Shown: piece after piece, positions 31,734 to 42,900 of the stretch
Numbering within the stretch: the stretch's first letter is position 1
How the letters are laid out: the number at the start of each line of letters is the position of its first letter
Virus record (IMG/VR): IMGVR_UViG_3300018420_000018
Location: 1 to 60,935 of that record
DNA: 60,935 nt
DNA from: a virus
Reading direction: 5' to 3' (one strand)
Notes under the pieces: model-generated
Databases searched by the model: none
What the model was told of the DNA's origin: nothing
The model's input: the letters and a program-made list of their open reading frames with translations, nothing else
Program-made: the position numbers and the translations under genes

Positions 31734-34700
31734 TACGCAAGTCCTAAACACCTCAATGCAGATACCATAGGAACTACTGAAGTGTTTGTTCCTTTACCTA
31801 CAATTTTAACTGCGAATGCACTAAACTCAGGTAAGTCATCTACAGTCCATTCGTATTCTTTAAAGTTTCTTGCATCTGCTTCTACTGTTGTATCAGGATT
31901 TCCATCTGAGTTAAAGTATTCCCAATTTAAATCATCAAAAGGTGTAGACTCATCATTTTTCAGAACTTTATATAACACTTCAATTTCTGTTGTTGGTGGT
32001 CTGAATACATCTGCAATCACTTTAAGTGTTGATGCAGGAGTCTTTAAGTTTACCTTTCTAGTACAGTAGATGAAGGTATTATTATCTCCATCAGGTTCTG
32101 TTGATGCAGTATAAACTGTACCACTTTGAACATCTGATGCACTATCTATTTTATTAATTCTGTTTGATATACCAATCGCACCTATTGTACCAATGTCAAT
32201 TACAGGTGAAACGTTTCCGTTTAGAGATTGTAATTGAAGTGTACATGTGAACGATTTCTCTGAAGACATTTCATTAGTTTCGTTTAATGGTGATGCAACT
32301 ACACTTGGTGAATCAAAGAATACGTTATCATTTAGTGTGATAAATTTACTTGTATTATTTTTATTGTATGCAGTTCCACTACTATATCCTTCAGGTGAGT
32401 TCATAGGTGTTGTTAATACACTTGCACTGATTCTAGTCATGTTATAATTTAGACTTGGTATCAATGTATGTAATGTATCAAAGTAATAGTTTCTTGTTGA
32501 TGTTGCATTTTCTCCACCACCAACTGTTGAATCGTTAGATGCATATGTTGTTTTTACATCAAAACTTGAAATATCAGGAAGCACTGTAAATGAATCCATT
32601 TCAATATTTCCAATTGCAGTAAATGTTTGATTGATTGCAGATACTGGAACACCACCTAGTGTATCACCAACTGCATCTACACCTACTGTAAGGTCTGCAG
32701 TTCCACCATCAAAGTTAACAGCACTCAATGTATCTGTTGTTGCGTATCCAGTGCCTGGGTCTGTAATATATGAAGTAGTGATTACATTACTTGCAACTGT
32801 AAATTCTGCAGTTGCACCAGTACCACTTCCTCCAGTTAAGGATACATTATATGTACCATCTGAAGGTGTTCCACTTACTGAAGGTGTTGCAATATTTAAT
32901 ACACCATTTTCTTTATCACCAGTAATACCTGCAATGGTCACATTTGAATTTGTTGTGTACATACCATGCATATAGTTGTAAACTTTCACATACTGTTGAC
33001 CACTAATTGTTTCAACAGGACTTGTTTGTAAAGTAGAAACTGGTAATGCTTTGTTCTCAAATTTCAATACTGGTGTTTTAGAAACATCAAAGGATGCATT
33101 TCTCATATGGAATTTAAGGTCATCCTCTTGTGTTGCAGTCCATGTTGATGCGTTTTGTGATACAAACAATGAACCTGCGTATGGTTGTCCTGAAATTGTC
33201 TGACTTGTTTTAAGGTCTTTCTCACCCATTCTTGAAATGAATGCAGTGTATTCGTTTGAGTTTGAGTACACAACGAATGCATATTCAAAATCTTGTTCTA
33301 AGTAAACTGGGGAATCAAATGTAAATGTAGTTGCACTTGAACCATCTGTAGAAGTATTTACATCTGCAGGATTCTTTGTGACTGTTGAGAAAGGCATTAC
33401 AGTCTGGCCTGGATAACCGTTTATCATATTTCTTATTTCGACTGAAACTGGTAATGTTGTGTCTTTCGTCTCAAAGAATAAATCTATAGATGTGACAAAT
33501 ATACCACCTGATTTTTCAACTAAGAATGATTGTGCAAGTGGGTCACCCCAACCTCTTTCTAATCGGAAGTCACGGAAGTTTCTATCAGGCACTTCTAATA
33601 TTCTTCTTGTTGCAGGAATAACTACTGGTTCTGCAACAAAAGGTGGCGGTTCAGGTAATGGTGGTATTATAGGTTCAACAATCTGTTCAATCCATGGTGG
33701 TGGGTCGGGAATTACAACTGGGTCTTGAATTATATCAACAATTGGTGGTAATTCAGGTGTTGGTACTTCAGGTGCATCTGCATCAAATACTTGTGCATTA
33801 ATCCTTTCTCCTTGTCTAGTGATTTGTCTAGTACTATTATTTCTTTCTAATATCACCCTACCATTTCTTGTAGATGTAATCTCTGTTTGGTTAGATTGTA
33901 ATAAACCTTGTGCTTGATACATTCCACTTGCTTGTGAGCCTGGGTTTTGTAAGTCGTAATAACTAGAAGTTAATCTTAATTCTCTTTGACCTGTTGGGAA
34001 TCTTTGTTTACTATCATTTGGTAATTCAAAGTATGCACGTAATCTACCATTACCATCTGCTTTACAATTTGAGGAAACAGTTGTTCCTCCATCTTGTGAG
34101 TAAGTTGCACTAAACGGTCTTATGTATTGGTCAACTCTGATACCATCAAAGAAGAAATAATGGTTTGCATTTGGTTTTAAATTAGTTGCATCAACTTCAA
34201 TAGTTCTCGCTCTCATGAAAGGTACTATTGAAATACTTACAACTCTATCGTTTCTTGTTTCTACAAAGTCTTCAACAACACTTGTTGTCACACCTGTTCT
34301 TGTTTGTGTTTCTACAGTCTCGGTTATTTCTCTTGTGACTTGTAAACCTGCAACCCATTCACCACCTTGTGTTGGGTCTCCACTCCATGAACCGTTAGAA
34401 GTTGCTTGAACTTCTGTTGATACAACATTAGGTTCTCCTACCCATGTTGTCTGCCATGAGTTCCATACAGTACCCAAAGAGTTTTGATTTTCTGCAAGAA
34501 CAGCGTCAAAGTTTCCTTCTCTGTTTATTCTGACTTCAGGTAATTGTTCTGTATCGTTCCATATATCAGTTTCAGGTGTAAGTTTTACTGTACCAAAGAA
34601 GTTGAATACGTGATATGGGTTTACGTTAATTGTTCTCGATGCTTTATCTTGATTTACGTATGTGACTTGGTTGTATGGTAATGTAATTAAATCACCAGTT

Positions 34701-37700
34701 TTTTGATAATTAGAAGACAATGATTGATTAAATTCGATATCAAAAAATTGTGAATAGGATTTAGGTCTCATTGCACCAAGTTTAGTATCAATACTTATTT
34801 CATAGTCGGGGTGATTTACGTCACCAACTCTATGACCTCTAAAATTGTCTACTAAGAAACCTGATTTAAATCTATCAAAACCGTCTGCATCTAAAATCTG
34901 TTTTGTTTGTGTATCTCTTTCTAATAAAGATAATGCAGTAATTCTTTCCAAGTTTGTGACACGGTTATTAATTTTACCAATGTCTTTCATAGTGAATCTT
35001 CTATGGTCTTGTGTTCTAACTCTTATATTTTTTAGATTCTTTGTATACGCAGGAATCTGAAGTTCAAATAATTCTATTGCATCATCTATCGCTTTTGGTT
35101 TTGTAGGTGATAATGCAGGAATACCTGCAGAAGTTTGGAATGAACCTGACTTATGTAAGAATACTTTATCGATTCTTCCAACATAAAAAGAAATATCACC
35201 AACAACACTTGAACCAGTCACTGGTGTATCGTTTGCACTTGCACCAGTAGATGTGATACCAACTCTAGAAGAACTAAAGTCTCTACCTGTATCATATCCA
35301 AACGGTGCATAAACAGCACCCTCTGTACCATCTGATAGGTTTACTGGGTTAGTTGGGTCTTGTGTATTTGTTGTACCGAATGTTGAAGTACCTATAATTT
35401 GTCCTGCAACTGGTCTAAAGTCAATTGCATCTGAAAGTTCAAATGTTCCATCGGGTTCTAGACCACCTAAGTCAACTCTACTTGGAGAGTATACAGGAAT
35501 ATCTTGATATGGAATCGAAGTATATGATTCAACATCAAAGAAGTCTCCACTATCTGAAGTGAAGTAATCGAATACAATTAATATTTTTCCTGAAGGAACT
35601 GGTTCTCCAACCTTTCTTGTAATTTTTGCAAGGTCATAAAAACCATCTCTTTGTCCGTTGTCAAAGAAGAATCTAGACTTGATATCGGGTGAACCTTGTG
35701 ATACACTAGTAATTGTTGCAACTGCCTTTGAAGTTTGTCCAACAACACTTTCACCTTCTGTAAAACTTCCTGATACTATTCTATAGTATGAAGTTGCAAG
35801 TGAACCATTATATGTAATTAAAACTGCACGTGCATCTGATGTTTGACCAACAATTGTTTCGTAAATTTGGAATGTTCCACTATCGACTGAAAAATATGAT
35901 GAAGGTGGTAGAGGTGTTGTTCCTCCTACTCCTTCATATATTGCATGAATTTTATGAACGTCTGCAACACCTAGTGTAATTTCTTTATCATCATATGCAG
36001 TTCCATAGAAACCACCAGCACTTCTTGCACTTTCAACACCAAGTAATCTTGATTGTCTTAGTGTCTTATTTCTAGAATTAGGATTTGTTCTATTTACTGT
36101 AAATGTGACTTTAAGTTTTGCACCATCATTATTTGCAATACTCTTAGTAAGTGTTTGTCCTGTTCCACCATCTGATGTAGGGTCACCTGTAAAATCTTCT
36201 ATGTTTAATAGGTCACCTAAATCGTATGCACTTGAGTCTGAAGATTCATCAACAACTGCAATTGTAAAGTTATCTGTATTAATTGCACCGAATGTTGCAT
36301 TTGAACCAGTAGTGATTGTAAATGAACCACCTGATACGTCAACTACTTGTTGTCTTCTTACTTGGATAGAATCACATGAGTGTGTTTTTACCCAGTCTCT
36401 TGGCCATGCGAATATAGATGCAGTTTGGTCTTGGTCATAAATCTTTGCACGTTTTCTTGTGACATTACCATTATATGAAGCACCTGCATTTCCTGTAAGT
36501 GTAAGTGTAGTATCATCAGTGACACTTGAAACTATTAATTCTTCATTAGAGTTTGCAGGGTTTACAATTATATCACCTTCTTTTAACTCTGTTGTAAACG
36601 ATGTTGCAAAACCAGTGACACTAGATGAACTGTTCGTAAATGTGACTGTTCCCAATAAAGTTTTTGAACCATCTACTACAACATTTGCAGTAAATATTGT
36701 GGAACCTGCATCTGCAGGGTCTTGTGATACACCTCTTGCACGGTCAATGTTGTAGTTTCTTACTGCAGTGACTGTTGTTGTTCCACTAGTTGTACCATTA
36801 GTTGTAATTGCATCACCAACTACGAATGTACCTACTACGTCATGAACATATAACTGACCACTTGCAGTATATGAAACAATACCAGTTGCACCTGAAGTAC
36901 CACCAACAACTTGGTCTCCTTCTGTAAATGTTCCACTAAGTGTACCACTTAGTTTTGTTAACATCTTGATGTCAAACAGATATAAGTTCCATGTGGAACT
37001 TGCATCATATTCTTGTGAAGATGCAGAACCACTTTGTAAATCTATATTTCTTAATCTTGCAAAACCAATCTTTCCACTTGTTGGTTCTGTTCCGTCACTT
37101 GAAATTGTTGAATCCCATAGTGTGACTTCTTTGAAAGGTGTAATACTTGCATCACCAGTTTCATTACCAAACTCGGGTAATGAGTGTACGTTTGTAATTC
37201 TTAATTTGTTTCCTATTCTAACTGGTGTGTTTGTGTTGTCTAATGATACTGTTGACCTTGCCTTACTGATAGATATTGGTGTTGTTCCAATCTTATCTAT
37301 CTCGTATCCTTTTACATATGCTTTACCAGGCGATATTTGCATGACAAACTTATCTACATTTCCACCGTTTGTTGCAGTGTAGTATCCTCTGTTTGTAGTA
37401 TCGTCTAAGTGTTCTCTTAAACTATGTGTAAATTGTCTTACAACAAAATCACCGTTTGCATCGAATGTTCTCCTTGCAAGTGTGTTTTCTATTTCATTGT
37501 ATATCGGTCTTGTAATTTTTAATTCGATAATACCCTGATTTACTCTGACAAGTTCTATGAAATCTGTATCGTTTGTAGTGTCAAGTGTAAATTTAGATAA
37601 TGTAAAATCTAATTTAAGTCTATCTGCACCTGCAGCGTTTTCGTTTGTAGTACCTGAAGAGTTGTCTAGTAAAGATGTATCATCTGCAGAAGATAAAAGA

Positions 37701-38389
37701 CTTTCTGTAATGTTAAGACCTACTCTATAAGTTGGTTTACCTGAATACTTTTCTAAAATTAATGTTTGTGCATCAACCTTACAAAAGAATCCTCTTGCAA
37801 ACACTACACCTTCTGATATACTTGCAATAGAAGAACGACCAATTGGACTATCTGTTTTTGGTTTTACTGTAAATTCATTTGCATTTGCAGAGTTTACAGT
37901 CACTGTACCATCTTCACCTAGTGTACATTCTTGTAATTCTTCACCTGAATAGAATACTATTGAGTTAAACTCATCTGTACCTTGTGAGTGGAATTTTACA
38001 AATAAAGTGATAGGGTCATCTGATGTTTCTGCACTTGACTCAAAAACTTTACCTACAACACCTGAAGACTTACCTCTTAAGAATTTACCATGAAAAGAAG
38101 TTCGGTAATCTTCAACACTTGCATCACCACCTGAATTAGGGTTTGCAGAATCTACCTTTACATAGAATATATCTAAATCTACATCTGACTCTGCACCAGT
38201 GACTAAAGAACCTTCTTCAAACATATGTGAACCAAATCTTTCGATTTGATTCTGTAGTATAGTTTGAGATTGAGTTAATTCTCTAGACTGTAAAGGACGA
38301 CCTGCTCTAAAAAGAACTTTTTGGAACTTCTTATCTTCGGAGAAGTCATCGTAATATGGTGCTATATTTAAATCAGTTTTTTCTGGCAT
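31733..38389 (-). CDS. Giant DUF4815-type baseplate/fibre structural protein
   Basis: 2218 aa. The N-terminal ~350 residues match the DUF4815 pattern (MPEKTDLNIAPYYDDFS, then VLFRAGRPLQSRELTQSQ and IERFGSHMFEEGSLV). Long beta-rich regions follow. Residues about 1535-1595 are a proline-rich linker (VPTPELPPIVDIIQDP, PDPPPWIEQI, PPLPEPPPFV). The next domain begins DFRLERGWGDPLAQSFLV and continues as a beta-sandwich with VEIRNMINGYPG, the typical C-terminal virion domain of these proteins. Likely a peripheral baseplate or long fibre-like component, with the proline segment as a hinge. It starts with AAGGA and its stop overlaps the next gene. Confidence 0.8.
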   Translation of the reverse strand: MPEKTDLNIAPYYDDFSEDKKFQKVLFRAGRPLQSRELTQSQTILQNQIERFGSHMFEEGSLVTGAESDVDLDIFYVKVDSANPNSGGDASVEDYRTSFHGKFLRGKSSGVVGKVFESSAETSDDPITLFVKFHSQGTDEFNSIVFYSGEELQECTLGEDGTVTVNSANANEFTVKPKTDSPIGRSSIASISEGVVFARGFFCKVDAQTLILEKYSGKPTYRVGLNITESLLSSADDTSLLDNSSGTTNENAAGADRLKLDFTLSKFTLDTTNDTDFIELVRVNQGIIELKITRPIYNEIENTLARRTFDANGDFVVRQFTHSLREHLDDTTNRGYYTATNGGNVDKFVMQISPGKAYVKGYEIDKIGTTPISISKARSTVSLDNTNTPVRIGNKLRITNVHSLPEFGNETGDASITPFKEVTLWDSTISSDGTEPTSGKIGFARLRNIDLQSGSASSQEYDASSTWNLYLFDIKMLTKLSGTLSGTFTEGDQVVGGTSGATGIVSYTASGQLYVHDVVGTFVVGDAITTNGTTSGTTTVTAVRNYNIDRARGVSQDPADAGSTIFTANVVVDGSKTLLGTVTFTNSSSSVTGFATSFTTELKEGDIIVNPANSNEELIVSSVTDDTTLTLTGNAGASYNGNVTRKRAKIYDQDQTASIFAWPRDWVKTHSCDSIQVRRQQVVDVSGGSFTITTGSNATFGAINTDNFTIAVVDESSDSSAYDLGDLLNIEDFTGDPTSDGGTGQTLTKSIANNDGAKLKVTFTVNRTNPNSRNKTLRQSRLLGVESARSAGGFYGTAYDDKEITLGVADVHKIHAIYEGVGGTTPLPPSSYFSVDSGTFQIYETIVGQTSDARAVLITYNGSLATSYYRIVSGSFTEGESVVGQTSKAVATITSVSQGSPDIKSRFFFDNGQRDGFYDLAKITRKVGEPVPSGKILIVFDYFTSDSGDFFDVESYTSIPYQDIPVYSPSRVDLGGLEPDGTFELSDAIDFRPVAGQIIGTSTFGTTNTQDPTNPVNLSDGTEGAVYAPFGYDTGRDFSSSRVGITSTGASANDTPVTGSSVVGDISFYVGRIDKVFLHKSGSFQTSAGIPALSPTKPKAIDDAIELFELQIPAYTKNLKNIRVRTQDHRRFTMKDIGKINNRVTNLERITALSLLERDTQTKQILDADGFDRFKSGFLVDNFRGHRVGDVNHPDYEISIDTKLGAMRPKSYSQFFDIEFNQSLSSNYQKTGDLITLPYNQVTYVNQDKASRTINVNPYHVFNFFGTVKLTPETDIWNDTEQLPEVRINREGNFDAVLAENQNSLGTVWNSWQTTWVGEPNVVSTEVQATSNGSWSGDPTQGGEWVAGLQVTREITETVETQTRTGVTTSVVEDFVETRNDRVVSISIVPFMRARTIEVDATNLKPNANHYFFFDGIRVDQYIRPFSATYSQDGGTTVSSNCKADGNGRLRAYFELPNDSKQRFPTGQRELRLTSSYYDLQNPGSQASGMYQAQGLLQSNQTEITSTRNGRVILERNNSTRQITRQGERINAQVFDADAPEVPTPELPPIVDIIQDPVVIPDPPPWIEQIVEPIIPPLPEPPPFVAEPVVIPATRRILEVPDRNFRDFRLERGWGDPLAQSFLVEKSGGIFVTSIDLFFETKDTTLPVSVEIRNMINGYPGQTVMPFSTVTKNPADVNTSTDGSSATTFTFDSPVYLEQDFEYAFVVYSNSNEYTAFISRMGEKDLKTSQTISGQPYAGSLFVSQNASTWTATQEDDLKFHMRNASFDVSKTPVLKFENKALPVSTLQTSPVETISGQQYVKVYNYMHGMYTTNSNVTIAGITGDKENGVLNIATPSVSGTPSDGTYNVSLTGGSGTGATAEFTVASNVITTSYITDPGTGYATTDTLSAVNFDGGTADLTVGVDAVGDTLGGVPVSAINQTFTAIGNIEMDSFTVLPDISSFDVKTTYASNDSTVGGGENATSTRNYYFDTLHTLIPSLNYNMTRISASVLTTPMNSPEGYSSGTAYNKNNTSKFITLNDNVFFDSPSVVASPLNETNEMSSEKSFTCTLQLQSLNGNVSPVIDIGTIGAIGISNRINKIDSASDVQSGTVYTASTEPDGDNNTFIYCTRKVNLKTPASTLKVIADVFRPPTTEIEVLYKVLKNDESTPFDDLNWEYFNSDGNPDTTVEADARNFKEYEWTVDDLPEFSAFAVKIVGKGTNTSVVPMVSALRCLGLA

Positions 38390-38406
38390 ATTCCTTAACC
38401 TGTTGT

Positions 38407-38423
38407 GGGGACACTAAGTCCCC
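38407..38423 (-). other. Stable intergenic hairpin between gp8 and the giant gene
   Basis: 6-bp stem GGGGAC (38407-38412) with GTCCCC (38418-38423), minus-strand loop TTAGT. No U-tract, so probably not an intrinsic terminator. It may stabilise or mark a processing site in the polycistronic mRNA. Confidence 0.5.
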
Positions 38424-38428
38424 ATAAA

Positions 38429-39892
38429 TTACATTTCAATAATTAATTTGATGTCTTCTATTTGGTCTGCAGCTCTAGTCACAGCACCTCTGTTTTCAAT
38501 GTAGAGGATATTACCTGTAAATCTTTCAACTTCAGGGAATGCAGAATCCAATGAATCTGCATTACCAATTACTGCACCATTCTTATAAACAGTATCATCT
38601 TGTGCAAAGTTTACATATCCACCTTCACTATTTGCGATTGGTTGGTGTGATACAACTGAACCGTTGATAGATACTATTCTTGATACTGCAACTCCACTAC
38701 CGTCTGAAGATGCATTTAGAATGATATCGTCTACTGATAAACCTGATACACTTGATAAAGTCATTTTATAGTATGCACCAAGTGTAGTTGCAGTTGCAAC
38801 TGTTGTTGTTCCTGCAGTGAAAGGGTCTTGTAATAGACCGATTCTTCTGAAATCGTTATCTGTTGGGAAGTCACCTGAACCTTCGTTGAACTCAAATCTT
38901 GAGTTTACGATGATATAGTTTCCACCTAGTTCTTCAACTGGGTCTGCACCATGTCCGTTCATAGGTGAAATGATTGGTGTTAATACTGCACTTGAACCAC
39001 TTCCAATTCCTGATATACTTGCAACGTCAATAGATGCACGGTTATAACCTGAACCATATGCACTTGTAGTCACTGCAACAGAAGTAATTGCACCACCAGC
39101 ACCAACAGTCACTGAACAAGTTGCACTTGAACCGTCACCATCGATAGGTACTGCAGTATATGTTCCAGGCGTATAACCTGAACCACCGTTATCTACTCTT
39201 ACGTGGTAGATTGCACCTGCAGTTGCAGAGTTTTCTACATCCCACAATGAAGATGAATCGTTATCTGCACTTGAACCTAACTGACCGTTAGTTCCAGTAC
39301 CTGCAACAGCAGTTTTTGCACCCAATGTTTTAACTGGGATAAAGTCTGAGGTGACGTATTTAATAGTATCTGCAGCTGATACAGTGTACATGTATTTCCA
39401 AATATATCCTTGAGCAGCACCAGTGTCTGAGGTATACACTAGGTCTGTTGCACTTGTTCCTGTTGGTTTAACAGTTGAAGCAACTGTTGCACCTGAAGAA
39501 TTTCTTCCAGTTCTGATACATTTATAAACATTATAGTCGTCTGTTAAGACAAAAAACTTTGAATCAAAAAGATTGTTTGCAGAAGTGCCTGGACTTGTAT
39601 TTGATGAACTATAATCATGTGCATATTCGTCATATGTAGTTCCTGTTGTCCAGTCATATCTTGTTAATGCATGAGAAACGTCTGCAGTAGACACTTTCTT
39701 CATAGAAAGCATGTCTGAAAATGCATCCATTTCCTCACTTGTTCCGTTTACAGGAACAGGTGGAGACGTATCATCCGTCCAAGGATGTGAACGTCCTATA
39801 AAAATATATGTTGATGAAGCGGATTCACCAAAGTCCTCTTTAAATTGTTTCGCATTGTGTGTTCGAAACTTTTCCGTTATAATTGCTGCCAT
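38429..39892 (-). CDS. 8: Baseplate wedge protein gp8
   Basis: 487 aa (T4 334). Clear gp8 signatures: ITEKFRTHNAKQF, YIFIGRSHPWTDD, SHALTRYDWTTGTTYDEY, GYIWKYMYTVSAAD and the C-terminal GNILYIENRGAVTRAADQ motif followed by a short strand. T4 gp8 forms a dimer in each wedge with gp7 and gp10. The extra ~150 residues compared with T4 are a Gly/Ser/Ala-rich beta insertion (about 220-310). Two tandem late boxes precede it with GAGGAG. Confidence 0.93.
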   Translation of the reverse strand: MAAIITEKFRTHNAKQFKEDFGESASSTYIFIGRSHPWTDDTSPPVPVNGTSEEMDAFSDMLSMKKVSTADVSHALTRYDWTTGTTYDEYAHDYSSSNTSPGTSANNLFDSKFFVLTDDYNVYKCIRTGRNSSGATVASTVKPTGTSATDLVYTSDTGAAQGYIWKYMYTVSAADTIKYVTSDFIPVKTLGAKTAVAGTGTNGQLGSSADNDSSSLWDVENSATAGAIYHVRVDNGGSGYTPGTYTAVPIDGDGSSATCSVTVGAGGAITSVAVTTSAYGSGYNRASIDVASISGIGSGSSAVLTPIISPMNGHGADPVEELGGNYIIVNSRFEFNEGSGDFPTDNDFRRIGLLQDPFTAGTTTVATATTLGAYYKMTLSSVSGLSVDDIILNASSDGSGVAVSRIVSINGSVVSHQPIANSEGGYVNFAQDDTVYKNGAVIGNADSLDSAFPEVERFTGNILYIENRGAVTRAADQIEDIKLIIEM

Positions 39893-39910
39893 TTTAAGTA
39901 TCTCCTCAGA

Positions 39911-39918
39911 TATTTATA
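39911..39918 (-). promoter_or_regulatory. Late promoter, gp8 (proximal)
   Basis: TATAAATA on the minus strand, 18 bp before the gp8 ATG, close to GAGGAG. Confidence 0.6.
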
Positions 39919-39921
39919 TAC

Positions 39922-39929
39922 TATTTATA
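39922..39929 (-). promoter_or_regulatory. Late promoter, gp8 (distal)
   Basis: Second TATAAATA, 11 bp upstream of the proximal box and overlapping the gp7 stop region. A tandem pair. Confidence 0.7.
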
Positions 39930-39932
39930 ACA

Positions 39933-42900
39933 TTATGCAGACTTTACGTATGCACTATATGTAATATTTGTTCTTTTTAACTCTCTTTTTTCAAATTCAG
40001 GAATGAATAGGTTAGGATAGTAATCATTTAAGTCACTGACTCGTAAACCTTCGGGTTCGGATTCCTCACTTAAGATATTTCCATAACCATCTTCCATTAA
40101 AATATCGTCCTCATCAGTCTCGTCTTTGAGATAATATGATATTTTATAGGTTCTTTGACCTGTAATTGTATTTAGGGATTTGAAATTTGTTCCAAAAGAT
40201 GCAAAAGTTGTTGGAGGAACAGAAGAATCAGAAGATTGTTCGTCAATCATTGCACTATTATCTTCAAATACAATTCTATTCCCATCTTCAAACAATGTAT
40301 ACTTGTCATTTAAGTCGGGATTTCTCTCTGATACAAAGTATTGCACTTCTTCTGTAGTTGTTGCAGTCTCTAATCTTATCAAAGTCTCTCCGTCTTCAGA
40401 TATTATTCTATCTCCTACTTCACCTTTTACTTCTGCATGTACTCTTTCTTCAAATCTCATGATACATGCTTCTTCTTCAAGTTCTATTCGACTTCCGTCT
40501 TCCATAATTAGAATTTCTTCAGTTGGTTGATACAAATCTTGTATCTTTCCTTGGTCTGCTGCCACAAACTTTCTATTTTGGTAGTCTAATGTAATCTGAT
40601 TATCCATTAAATTAATTGAACCTACAGAACGAATAACACCTCTTACATTGTCCGTCCTTACTGAAGGAATTGATTTGTTGACAATTTTCAGAATGTTCAT
40701 GTGTCGGTTTCTCATTTTTGAGTCACCGTATTCTGTATCGGGTTCTGTAATTGAACCACCAGTTCTAGGGTCTGTATTATATGTTGGTTGACCCGCTTCA
40801 TCCAATGTTAATAGACCAATACCACCTTCAGGCCCCGTTGCAGTCATATCTGCATGGAGTAAGTATGTTCTTAATGAGTTTGCGAATGCATTCGATACAG
40901 AAAGAACAGGTTCCATTACCATAATAATTGTTGGTTGGAATTTTGAAGTTCTTGTTTGACCACTAATTGAATTTTCTAGTGCAACCTCACCAAAGAATAT
41001 GTGTCCTGCAGGGTGCAATAAGTCCTTGACAACTGACCTATATTTGTTTATACTTTCACCAACTTTAATTACGTATGAGTGTGTTTGGTAATATCTACTA
41101 TCTTGTAAATTAGATGCAGCTGCGTTTACGTGTCCTTTGTCGGTCACAAATTGTTCTTGTATAATACCTTCACCACCAAACTTACCTCTTGCGTTATAAG
41201 GATTAGACCTTAATATAGTAAACTGGTCGGTGTTTTGGTAAGTGACAACTTCGTCTATTAAGAAGTGTCCATCTAAATTTGTATATTTTAATATGTGTCT
41301 ATCTGCATCATAGTCAACTACTTCTGCAGTTGTTCCTGATGCTTGACCTGTAATTACAACACCTTTGTTTAATGTATTTGTTGGTGTGGTAATTAACATA
41401 GGGAATACAGAAGAGTTTGATACAACTGAATCTGAAGTGTAGTCCCTACCTTGTTCTATAATGTTAATTGATTTTACACCACCTATCTCGTCTGAGAAAC
41501 AGAATATTTTACCACCTGTTCCACTCGATACACTTACTTGTGTGTTTGCACGTGCAGTAAGAGATGTACCACCATTAATTGTTTCACCGTTTTGGAATGC
41601 ACCTGTATCGGTTGATAGTCTTTTAACAACTAGTCTTTTCTTGTCTTTTTCTATACGTACAATAGTTGCAGTTGCATTTGATATACCACCAGTCACAACT
41701 TCATCTTCTACGAAACCAGTAAGGTCATTAAAATAGATATATCCGCCTGGGAATGCAGTTGGTACTGATTGATAACCTGCACCACCACTTAATATCTTTA
41801 TACTTCTAATATTACCAACGGTAGTCTCTAAGTTTATCTCTTCTCCACTTTCATATAACAACTGATTAAACTCAGTATACATGTCAACTCTCTGACCAGC
41901 AGTAAGTGGAGTTGAAAATGTGACTCTATCGTTTTTATGTGAATAGTCGTGTGTAGTGTAAGAAGTATTTGGTGTTTGTAATACGTCATCAACAAATACT
42001 TTAAGTGTGTTATCATTAAATATAATTAGATTGCCATTATCATCTCTAACACCTGGCCCACCTACTAAAGTTTGACCTGCAGTTGCAGTGACTTCATAGT
42101 GTCCAAATGTAGAACCACCTTCGAGTAATACTTCATCTCCTACTGAACCGATTACGGCTTCTGCACCACCACCTTGTGTACCTGCATTTTCAAATACAAT
42201 TAGGTCTCCACCTTCATAGTCTTGACCACCTTCTTCAATGTAGATATGTGTAATACCACCCTTAGATAAACCGTCAACTCTTGCTTGACATTCTGATGCA
42301 TCCGTGTTATTCTTACTACCTGAGAATAGAATCTTATCGTTAAAAGAGTATAATGAACCTAGTGAAGATTCTTCTAACAATAAACCACCATCAAAAGTAG
42401 ATTCTGTATTTGATTGAGTTCCATCATAGGTACCATCATATACTGCTGGTTGACCTGATTCTAAAAGAATGTCTCCACTATCATCATGCGATATATAAGT
42501 TGATGATGATTCGTCTGATACATTATTCACCACACCTATAACGGTTCCTGTATATTCTGTTAAACCATCACGGTCTATAAATGTGACCGTAGAACCTTGT
42601 GTAAATTCACCTATGTGATTGTCTGTAATCTCGATTGAATACTTTCTATCTTCAACAGAATCTACGAATACATTTTCTATTACTGATTCTGCTTCTACTA
42701 TTTTGGTTCCACTTGTATATTGTATTATTCTATCTGTTGCTTGTGGAGGTGCAGAGTTCACTTGAACTCTCATTCTTCTTACTTGACTATAATCAGATTC
42801 GTTAAGATAGATTGTTTCGTTATCGGGATATCTAATTGTTGCATCTTGACCGTACAACAATCTCATTAAGAACTGAACAGACTCTGCAGTTCCTTTTGTT

